From contig VXAY01006792.1 in NCBI GenBank assembly GCA_013399855.1, positions 186,001 to 250,000 on the forward strand: DNA of 64,000 nucleotides, written 5' to 3'. Each line of letters starts with the position of its first letter. The stretch's first letter is position 1. The stretch is from Oxyruncus cristatus. Lineage: Eukaryota > Chordata > Aves > Passeriformes > Cotingidae. A model generated the notes under the pieces. That model was not told the DNA's origin. It searched no databases and saw nothing but the letters and a program-made list of their open reading frames with translations. Both the position numbers and the translations under genes were made by a program. Shown piece by piece: positions 35,347 to 44,801 of this stretch.

Positions 35347-35370
35347 AGAGAAAGAGAGAGAGAGAGAAAA
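35347..35370. repeat. (GA)n simple repeat
   Basis: GAGAAAGAGAGAGAGAGAGA-type purine dinucleotide tract of about 24 bases with one interruption. Confidence 0.85.
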
Positions 35371-36206
35371 CGAAGGAAGGTATGGTGAAGAAGAAAACGT
35401 GGGGGAAAACTCTTTACTGCATCCTGAAGAAGGAAAGGCAAAGCACTTTATTAAATATTGATGATATGTTAGTTTTTGGTTGAATGTTTGTTTTGGATTT
35501 CTCTTCTGACACCTTTGCCTGTGTTATTCCTTTGTCCAAACTAGCTATCTCTCAGTCTGCTGAAGAAATACATCTTCCCTCTAGTCCTTAAGTGTTAAGG
35601 TGTGGCAAGCAATGGCTGCCAACGGTTTTTGCTCTCCCCAGGGGCTGAGTCTGGGTTTGTGCTGTCATTTTCTCCTTTTGGGTCTTCATCCATGGTTGAT
35701 ACCTAAGAATGTGCCAAGTGAGAACAGTGAGAACTTTTGCTTACCCACATACAGTGGCACCTCTTGTCCCAGACGTTCTGTAGCCATTGCTATTTTCTGA
35801 TCTGGCATCTTTTATGATTCCTTGGCCAGTCTGGAGCAGGCAGCACCTTTTCATTACAAGCGAGAGTGGTGGTACATGTTCAGCACAGACCAGGGCACAG
35901 AACAGGCAAAGGCGAACGTGATCATCTCTGCCATGGAAATGGAGCCAGACAGGGACAAAGAAGGTCTTTTAAGAAGTATGTTTGTGTTCCCGACGATCTT
36001 TTAGAAGAAATGCATCTCCTGTGCCATTTCTTCAACCAAATTTGGCCTGCCTTGATGAGTGTGCAGCTGGGGTGATTGCTTTGCATCCAGTGGCAAGAGA
36101 AATATTACAGTCCATGGTTGCATATGGTATTTGGAGAACTAATTTCCTTCTTTTCCTGAGAGGTCATGCTCTTTCCACTGCTTGCCTGTGCAAATGGAGG
36201 AGGAGA

Positions 36207-36226
36207 TTTTTTTTTTTTTTTTTTTT
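36207..36226. repeat. Poly(T) tract, 20 bases
   Basis: An uninterrupted T run. On the minus strand it is a poly(A), but the minus-strand sequence leading into it has no polyadenylation signal or coding match, so a processed pseudogene is not supported. Confidence 0.85.
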
Positions 36227-36982
36227 AAGACTGCTCTACTCACTTGATGCCCTCGATGAACTCAAAGTTTTATCAGCTGGTTTCTGAAAGTCAGACCTAC
36301 TGATCCCCCATCAAGACTGAATTCACCTGCAGCAAGCAAAATGCCTCTAAGCACAGCCATGGTTTTCATGCTAGAGAGGGGCTGCCCATGTTTGCACTTG
36401 TGTGGGTGACCCACAGATGGTCCCATCCAAGAAAGGTGAGGAGCTTGTGCATAAACCTGTTTCCATTTTCACACCCACCAGAAGAAGCATGTGTGTTTGT
36501 GTTAATGTGTTGAACTTTCTCTTAGATAAAGCAGAGCTGAAGGGAGGAGCTTTCATTCCCAGTCTTACGGGTGTTCTGAAGATTGACCCAGTTGCAAAGC
36601 ACCTTAAATTAAGCTGGTTTGTTGTTTAGGAGACCTGGTTTTTCACTTGTCACTACCATCCCTCCCTAGGGCTGGTGCCCCAAGACAGGTCCCCCAAGTC
36701 CAGCTCCAAGACTTGTGAGTGTACTGTCTGCTGCTTCTTGGACAGGGATACTGACCCTAAGGCAGAAATCTTTCATGAGGAGAAAAAATAATGTCATTTT
36801 AAGATGTGGCATACCTCACTGAGTATGGTTCGCCTGCTGTCAGGTGGGCATTTTTTTAAAGATGCTCCAGAGGTGTTCAGGAACTATATATCAGGCCAAA
36901 GATGAGTAAGTAGGTGTAGGTTTTTCTTATGCAGATGTCTAAGGGAAAGTGATATTATTTCCACCTCTTGAGCCCATGACTG

Positions 36983-37034
36983 TTAACTACCTGATTGTTA
37001 TTAACTAATTAACTACCTGATAATATCCAGATTA
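36983..37034. repeat. Tandem duplication, 26-base period
   Basis: TTAACTACCTGAT recurs at 36983 and 37009, giving a 26-base period with a decayed second half. This is a local duplication in unique sequence. Confidence 0.7.
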
Positions 37035-37613
37035 AAAATTTCCAAAGCAGGGATTGCAGATGTGTTCGGTATCTATTTAACATCAGCTCTTGACAGGGAT
37101 CAAAGGTCTGTGGGAGGATACTAAATACAGATTGCACAGTATAAAGACTAAATAAAAGTACTGTTCAGGCTGTTTGATTTTAGCTCTTTTTTAATTGCGT
37201 ACTTTATTTTGAGGTAGTTCTAAGATTGGCGAGATACCTTTGCCTTCTCTTGTCTTGTCTCTGAAACTGAAGGCAGTATTTAAAAATACTGAAATTAAGG
37301 ATCCAGGCTACCCCGATATGTCAACTGGGCATAGCACTCTGACTGCAGTGATACCCCAGTGAGCAGGCTGATCTTGAGAAAGTGAACTCATACAGAATGA
37401 GCTTAAGAACTTTACAGTAGAGATAAGGAAGGATCTGCACATTATTCAATAAATCTCAAACTCCTGGTGATCCAGATGGTCCCTTTGCTCTTTTACTGAT
37501 GTGTGATCATTAGCAGAGATGTGTAGCCCATCAGTAAATCAACCTAAATACTTTGTTATAATAGTCCTCATTACAGAACATTGATAGATTAACTGTGCTC
37601 CATTTCAGTTTAC

Positions 37614-37631
37614 GAGCAAAGCTCTTTGCTC
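37614..37631. promoter_or_regulatory. Palindromic CAAAG/CTTTG site
   Basis: GAGCAAAG (37614-37621) and CTTTGCTC (37624-37631) are exact inverted copies separated by CT. Facing CAAAG cores are the layout of dimeric HMG-box (SOX-type) sites, and an ATTA core (GTGATTAATGC) follows at about 37641. The function is inference only. Confidence 0.22.
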
Positions 37632-38562
37632 TCCCTGGCAGTGTGATTAATGCGAGGTTCACATACTTAACATTAGAGACCAGTATTTATGGCCTTAAAA
37701 ACATCAAGAATAAAGCAAAATGTCTGCTGTGACAGCATATATAGTACAAGTGTCAAATCTTATCAAGGATACTCTCATCCATTATAGCTTCAAGAGGTGC
37801 TATCATTTACCAAGCTGACCCGGCAGACCTCGGAGCCTCATTGTAACATTCTTTGTATGGTAATCCAGTTAAGAGCAGAATGCAGCCTAAGTGAGACATA
37901 GCTTAACACTTTCATACACTCAATAAAAACATTACTGGGAAAGAAATCATCAGCAAGCCAGTCACAGTCACTCTTCTCCAAGGGGGAAGGATGGAGTCAA
38001 ACTTAGCCAAGTAAAGTGATTTTCTCCCTCCCCTGATGCACAAACAAATTGTGAGCGGTGGTGTTGCTATCGATATGTGGGTGGTGCAAATTTGAGGGTA
38101 AGACTGAGGCATGGCCCAGGCCAAGCCACGACATCAACCTTTGCAATGATTAGTGCTGTTTTCAGTGATGTTATTCTTTAATTAAGGAGGCTGAAACTTA
38201 GCTGGGGCTTGCAAGAGAGTTATAATTTGTTTGCAATGCAACTTGAAAGCTTAAGGGAGCACAATCCCCATTTATACTGGAGAGATTATTGGCCTCAGAA
38301 TCCAAAATCTTGAGTGGGGGAAATAGATTAAATAATCTCAATTTTGTACATCCTGTTGCAAAGTCAAGCTCAGAAAATCCTGGATTGCTCTTCACCTCCT
38401 GCACATCTGGGACGTGCCTGTAATAGTCACAATCTGCTTGAGGAGCTGCACTCTCAGTGGTTGCCATCACAAAATGCTTCGTAGATGAGCTCAGAGACAG
38501 CTTGACCAGGTTGATTTATTATTTGTTCTATAATAGGACAGGTGTTACTGAATGACTAATAC

Positions 38563-38712
38563 TGGCCCTGTTCAAGACATCAGGTTAAGCACTCCAAGGC
38601 ACTTAAACATGCACGTAATCAGAGATACACCTCGGTATCACTGACTTCAAGGGGACACCAACATGCAGTTACAGTCAAGCACACGCTTAAGTACCTTCAT
38701 GAATCAGGGCCA
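38563..38712. repeat. Ancient amniote repeat with inverted ends
   Basis: The left end TGGCCCTGTTCAAGA (38563) and right end TCATGAATCAGGGCCA (ending 38712) are near inverted copies. Inside are AGGCACTTAAACATGCACGTAA, a CACTGACTTCAA centre and CAAGCACACGCTTAAGTACC. This is the same GGCCCTGATTCA...AAGCACATGCTTAAG pattern that is widespread in turtles, crocodilians and birds, and it shares its arms with the element at 12549-12602. The palindromic layout suggests a non-autonomous DNA-transposon-like or fold-back repeat. I do not assign a family name. Confidence 0.6.
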
Positions 38713-41700
38713 TTATTTGATCAAACTACTTGTGGCATTTGTGAAAATACTGTCAGATTGTGAAAGTTTCGTTGACATAAGGCTGAGTGATTGTTTGTCC
38801 AGAAATGTGGAGGACTGTCATCCAGCTTCCTCTCTTTGCCTGAACTGGTTCAAGAGACACATCTCTCGTGTGCTGAAGGTGAGCAACTGCAAAGTGCTCC
38901 AGCGTGCCTTGGTTTCAGTGTACGTTTCAGTAGGTTTAAGGCATGCAAGGAGAGGGAGGCTCAGGAATTGTCATTTCTTGGACATGTTTTGCCATGTCTA
39001 AACCCAAAGAAACTATGTGCAGGATCAGGCTGCGAACCAATAAAATACAAACAACAGATAGGACTAGGCTTGGAAGGAAACCAAAATGCCTTTAAAAATT
39101 CAACCAGCTTTATCCACAGGCCTGTACATCAAATGAACAGTTTGTTTCTCAAAGGGGAAATTTTAACTGGCATCATAATACACTACCTAACTTCCATCCA
39201 ACAATAGATCCCATGCCAGAGCCTGCAGGCCGTGTTGTTTCACATCACCCTCATAGTCTGAGGGTTAAAATGCCATCTAGCACTAGCTGGGAAAAGGGTT
39301 TGGATGTTTTCTGGTTTGGAAAAGTTTCTTTTTGATGATAAAGAGCTCTCAAACTCAGCTGTGACTTGTAGTTAAATCAGTGGCAGCTTTCTTGAGCTGT
39401 GTGGAGACGGAGCTTACAAAGTGTCTCCACTTGATGTAAGGGGGGGTGGTGGTGGCGGTTTGCTGAGGAGTACACATTTATCCAAAGATTTACTGGGGGA
39501 GAGGGCGGGCTTGTGCCAGACTTGAAAGAGAACATGCTTCTGTGAGATAAATTCATTTTCGTGTTTGTTTATCTAGAGTAGAAAAACGGTCCTGCCTAGC
39601 AGAGCATATGCTGGGCGTAATGAAAGACAAACGTCAGCTTTTGAAGGAAAACACCCATTCATCAAAGGACACGGAAGAACAAACAACTTGTTCATTAAAA
39701 CACAATTGAAAGGTGGCTTCTCCTCTCCACTCCACCTGCTTTCCCAAGTTGGGGGCTGCATGGGAAACTGCTGCTATCTTCACTTTCTACTTACTCTCTG
39801 TCTTGGAGCAGATGAAAGGCTTTTCCCATCTCAGAGATGGGGAAAAAACCCTCAAACGTAGGCCCACAGTACTTAACCATCTTTTTCTTCACTGTTTTGA
39901 AGAAGGCCATGTCTGCATTCAGCCCAAGTCTGTTGTGACTGATCCTGGCTGAAGGACTGACTCCATACCTGGGCCAAATTCTGGACAGCACTCTCTGCTC
40001 TGTGCAAGTCCTTGTGTCGGGTGCTGGAACCTGGTAATATGATACATCCCAAGGATCCCTCTGTATAGGAGGAAGCAATCAAAACCTTCTAAATTTTCCC
40101 AGGGTGGGAAAGCAATTTCCTCCTCCAGCTGTAAGAATGGAGCAGATTGAAAGGACTCAGGGAAAGTAATTATTGCCCTTTGATGAGTCTATCAGGAAGC
40201 TGAGACAGGCTCATTGGTGTGAACTAACATTTTTGTCTTTGACCTAAATGTCTGTATAAACCCACAAAAAGAATCATCATCTTAGTGTGTCTGGTGTCTA
40301 TATCCCTACATGCAAGACTGATTTCTTTTATGAAGTATCATACAGATATATGGACATAAATAAGTAATAAGTAAAGGAATAAGGACAGTAGCCATACCAT
40401 GTGGTAGGTATCCCAGATAAATCCACCAATGCTTGGACTTTGGCTAGTTCATGTTGTTCACCACTGCCCTGTTCATTTTCTGTTATTTTTTTTTGGCCAG
40501 TCCTCAGTGAGGATTTTGATTCTGTCTGTCATAATATCATTCATCTGGAAGCCATAATTAATTAATTTCAGTGAAACCATGACAAAGAAACAGAAGTGTT
40601 TCCATGGCTGTACCTACAGACCGTCTTATTATTTATTGCACATGAAAGCTCGAGATTAGAAAATTACTGAATCACTGGTTGAATTTTTACACATTTCTTA
40701 TGTGAAGACACAGTTCAGTTGAGTCCTTTAAAAACAGGTCAGCTGAGCCCAACAGTTCACGCTTCCAGTTCCCAGTTGTCAGCAACAACTTGCTGCTTAA
40801 AAAAAAAGGGAGACTTTGAGACTCCTCTTTAAGTGTAGATTAGATATAAAAACAAATGAGTGGAAGGGAGAAATCCTGCTTTACACTTGGAATCTGCAGA
40901 CTGGACCTTAGAAGAAACAATACAGCTTCAATCTGGGAACACCTTGTAAAACCAAAGCCTAGAAAAATGTGCGTAGGTAAAATTACTCACCATCCCGATC
41001 GCAAAACATCAGTGTTGACATTTCTTTGGATGTAACTGGAAACTTACTAACGATGATCCACTTTAGCTGGGGATTTTCTTAACCTATAAAGTTCAAGTAG
41101 CTGTTTCTTCTCCCCAGACCACTGATCTGGCTTTGCCGACTTTGAGACTAAATAGACGCCTTGTGCAAGTGACCTTGTTGACAACACCTGGCACACAGGC
41201 TTCTATTTTCAAAAAGTGAGCAAGCAGACACCCAGGTTTAACTTGTGACCTATTAATATATCTAGCTGGGACACAGCAAGGCCACAGACATCTCAAATGG
41301 TACATTTGTTTGTTTGAACAGCATATTATTTGTGCCCATGCACAGTCCAAGCCTGAGACTTGTGGGCCAGGAGGGAGAGGCAGTGTAAGCTGAACCACCT
41401 GGGGAAGAGCTGGGGTGGAAAGAGGCAGATTCCTTTTTCCCCTTTCCCTTTCCTTTTCCTCCCCTTTCCTTTTTATTTTTTTTTCTCCCCTAGTTCTCAA
41501 TCCAGGGATTAACAACTGGACAAACTCTCCAGGTTCATTGTCTCAGCTCTACTGGTCATTGTGTGTATGGGGTCACAAGCTCATCCCATTACACCTGTAT
41601 GGAAAACAGCAGCAGCACCTTCCACCTCTCTACAGCTTGTCTACTGATCACAGGATGCTCTTAAGGGAAGGGGATAGACAACAACTATTGTATAGTTGAC

Positions 41701-42137
41701 AGTGAGTGTGTTTATGCAAGAAAAGGCAGCAACACTCGCCTATTCCTTCCATGTCCCACAGCAGGTATAGGGAATCCATATGGGAGGATACACCAGTCTG
41801 CTTTCATGATGCTCACAAGTGTGCTGCTTTACACATCTGAGGTCTCATAATGCCAATTCATACAGTGACAGAGTGAGTGGGAGACATCTTGCCTGGCTTT
41901 AGCCATCAAAAAGGCTTAATCTTTGGTCTAACGAAGTCCCTAAAATCAGTGGAAGGAAAGGCATTTTCCAATACATACTAATTCCTACCTGTCTCAGCAG
42001 TGTTGATGGTACTTGTCTCCCTTTACTCAATAGAAAACCCCAGATCACATTATTCTACCAAGAGCAGAGGGGTTTTTTGTTATGTGTTTTATTGACAAGC
42101 ACACCAGACTGAGCTGTGCCATTAGACAGCGTCTTCT
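38713..42137. other. Non-genic unique sequence
   Basis: No gene was recognised. Contents are a GGT-rich patch near 39445, a TAATTAATTAATT stretch at about 40556-40568 in otherwise unique sequence, an eight-base A run near 40800, and the polypyrimidine tract at 41430-41490. Confidence 0.6.
41430..41490. repeat. Polypyrimidine/polypurine tract
   Basis: Sixty-one bases on the plus strand are all C or T except one A at 41475, including 45 uninterrupted pyrimidines (41430-41474). This is a homopurine-homopyrimidine tract with partial mirror symmetry. Confidence 0.85.
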
Positions 42138-42985
42138 CATAGAATCATAGAATCAGATGGGTTGGAAAGGACCTCTGAGATCATCAAGTCCAACCCTTGA
42201 TCCACTGAGGATACCAGACTATGGCACTAAGTGCCACGTCCAGCCTCATCTTGAAAACCTCCAGGGATGGAGAATCCACCACTTCCCTGGGCAGCCCATT
42301 CCAATGGCTGATTACTCTCTCTGTAAAGAATTTCTTTCTAATATCTAACCTAAACCTCCCCTGGCACAGCTTAAGGCCATGCCCTCTTGTCTTCCTACTG
42401 GTTGCCTGGGAGAAGAGACCAACCCCCACCTGGCTACAATGTCCTGTCAGATAGTTGTAGAGAGTGATGAGGTCTCCCCTGAGCCTTCTCTTCTCCAGGC
42501 TAAACAACCCCAGCTCCCTCAGCCTCTCCTCATAGGACTTGTGCTCAAGTCCCTTCACCAGCCTCGTTGCTCTCCTCTGCACCTGNNNNNNNNNNNNNNN
42601 NNNNNNNNNNNNNNNNNNNNNNNNNNNNNNNNNNNNNNNNNNNNNNNNNNNNNNNNNNNNNNNNNNNNNNNNNNNNNNNNNNNNNNNNNNNNNNNNNNNN
42701 NNNNNNNNNNNNNNNNNNNNNNNNNNNNNNNNNNNNNNNNNNNNNNNNNNNNNNNNNNNNNNNNNNNNNNNNNNNNNNNNNNNNNNNNNNNNNNNNNNNN
42801 NNNNNNNNNNNNNNNNNNNNNNNNNNNNNNNNNNNNNNNNNNNNNNNNNNNNNNNNNNNCCAGCTCTCCAGTCTGCCCAGGTCCCTTTGCAGAGCTCTCC
42901 TGCCTTCCAGCTGATCGATAGCAGCTTCTGCCAGCCCACTGCCAGAGGTGAACTCCCAGCCCCATTTGCAGAGCAGTTCACATGA
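42138..42985 (-). mobile_element. CR1 LINE, 5'-truncated, interrupted by assembly gap
   Basis: The plus strand opens with CATAGAATCATAGAATC, the inverted CR1 3' octamers. On the minus strand, ORF2 reads in one open frame from 42585 down: [39 protein letters not shown], then [27 protein letters not shown] and [22 protein letters not shown]. Beyond the gap, 42860-42981 continues with CR1 sequence equivalent to the RKAL-RDL-RLD region. The frame is undisturbed over about 400 bases, making this the best preserved and probably youngest CR1 copy in the window. The gap hides roughly the missing middle of the C-terminal region. Confidence 0.93.
42586..42859. other. Assembly gap (274 N)
   Basis: A run of 274 unspecified bases lies inside the CR1 copy. 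Flanking CR1 sequence on both sides is collinear, so the gap probably holds CR1 sequence. By comparison with the peptide blocks in the copy at 25.5-27.0 kb, about 340 bases would be expected. Confidence 0.98.
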
Positions 42986-44726
42986 ATCGTCTGTTGACCA
43001 CCTCTTGGAAAATGAACCCAGGTGACTGATCCAGCCTTTTCAATTTGGGCTCAGCTGACGTGGCTGATCATGTTCAAGTGTAATAGACCATATTTCTGTG
43101 TTCCTGTTTGCTGTTTACCTTCCAGAGGTACAGCTGGGGCTAGAAAGGTGTGTACTGGGTAAAAAAAAAAAAAGGCTAAAAAGCTTTCAATTTTTTCTTC
43201 AGTTGATCAGAAACTAAAAACCACTGCCAGATTCAAGAGCTAAAGCTTGTCTGCTTTAGTAACTCTGCTCTGTTTTCTTCGTGCCAAGCAAAATGAAAAT
43301 GGCAATCCTAGAGATAACCAAGCAGTCAAGTTACTGAGGCTTAGAGATTTATGCATATAGACACATATCTAGTTTTTAAAGCAAGCCAGGAAGTTCCACT
43401 CCTCGGAAAAAAGATTAGGGATATGTCAGGCAGAGCAGACAGAGTGCTGGAGACAGCTACTTGAAGGCAAATAAATGAATGAGAAATGTTCCAGGTAGCA
43501 GATAACACACTAAAAAATAATTTAATTGCAAAGGAAGGGGTATCAAAGGTCACTGTGTTTCTGCTAGTAGTCCAGTCCTGCACACGGAGCAGAGCACACA
43601 GTGCTGACATGGCTGGTTGGTCCCTGCACCACAGTGGGGTTGGATCCAGCTCCAGCACAATCCCAGGTGTCTGCTTAATTCCTTGGGGTGAAGCTGCACA
43701 TGCTGAGCAGCAGAATCAGTGCCAGAAGTGCCTTTCCACTCCCATCCCCAGCTACCTGTCCTCTCTCTCTCCTCTTACTACAAGTTATCATCTCCCCTGT
43801 CATGCCTGTTTGGTTGTCATCCCAGATCTAAACTGGGTCAGTAAAAGTCCAAGGGAATCAAGAATGGATCTCTTACCACAAACACGACCTGATTTTTGGA
43901 GGAAAAAATCTGATTCATGTTTACCTTTCTGAGCCTCGCCCCTCTGTTTCCTTGCCCCCTATGTGCCAACAGGGCAGAGGGAATATTGTCACAGACTTCT
44001 CAAGTCACGTGGAACAGAGACAAAAAATGGGAAAGCTCACAAAAAAAAAAAAAATTGGATTGTATTTCTCACTCAAGTTGAACTGCTGAGATTTGACCGT
44101 TACAGACGAAGCAAACCTCCAAGGATTTTTTTGAGGGATTGGCAAGATAAGATCCCCTTGTCTTAGGAGGAGTGTTGTATGAGAGTGTTTAGCTCACCTG
44201 GCAATACATGGCATGTCTCCTGCTGCTTCTGCTCCACGGAAGAGATGACATGCTCCTATTGAACCTGTTGCCCTCAGAGCAAGTCTTTGGTGCTGTGATT
44301 CAGAGCTGTAGGACCCCAAGGCAGTGATTACCTCACTGGACAAGGATAAACTCATTACATTGTGGGCTTGAGGCCGACTTGAACCAGCCTCACTCCTATG
44401 GGATGCAGATGCACCTGCACTGGAGAACCCAGGTGTGCCAGTCAGAGGTGGCTTCCAGGTGGCTTCTCTGTCCTGGAGGCCAGGAGAGATGAGACTTGGG
44501 TTGTTCTATACCCACTGGTGGTAGGGACTGAAAACTCTCCCAAACACATCTAATCACCAAGTGTGAGACCAAGCAATCAGTGCAGAGCACTGCCAGTTCC
44601 TCAGGCTACCAAAAGGCACAGATCTGCAGTTTAGTTTACTTGATCCTTCTGTCCTCCATGGGTGAGCACTCTAACAGATTTCAACTGCCAGGGGTACAAG
44701 GATTGCCATCTCTGCAGATTTTCCTT
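42986..44726. other. Non-genic unique sequence
   Basis: No gene was recognised. A runs lie at 43161-43173 and 44041-44054. The 148-codon frame at 43486-43932 shows no domain and overlaps an opposing frame of 105 codons. Confidence 0.6.
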
Positions 44727-44801
44727 ATAGAATCATAGAATGACTTTTGTTGGAAGGGACCTTAAACATCAGGTAGTTCCAACTCCTGTGCCATGGGCAG
44801 G
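44727..44801 (-). mobile_element. CR1 LINE 3' tail fragment
   Basis: ATAGAATCATAGAATGA, then GTTGGAAGGGACCTTAAACATC and CAACTCCTGTGCCATGGGCAG, is the inverted CR1 3' end. Similarity stops abruptly after the GGGCAGG block, so only about 75 bases were inserted or survive. Confidence 0.88.

Larger units (their letters stand above)
28237..38562. other. Non-genic unique sequence
   Basis: About 10 kb without a supportable gene or CR1 copy, the longest repeat-poor run in the window. Contents are a homeodomain-site cluster at 28433-28463, an ATC triplet run near 30505, an 11-base direct repeat GGGGATCAGAC at 31421 and 31436, the hairpin at 32124-32162, a CpG-containing stretch at 32740-32900, simple-sequence tracts at 31029-31042, 35347-35370 and 36207-36226, a 26-base spaced duplication at 36983-37034, and a palindrome at 37614-37631. 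The open frames (up to 130 codons) have no recognisable domain. Confidence 0.6.

Noticed and set aside
35822..36004. Short frame containing REWWYMFSTDQGTEQAKANVII that looked protein-like
   Set aside because: Only 60 codons, no splice pair of good quality at both ends, and no family recognised.
36207..36300. Poly(T) as the inverted tail of a processed pseudogene
   Set aside because: Minus-strand sequence leading into the tract has no AATAAA at the right distance and no recognisable coding or RNA similarity.
42184..42981. 265-codon minus-strand open frame
   Set aside because: It is CR1 ORF2 sequence, and its length is inflated by the run of 274 Ns, which reads as open in every frame.
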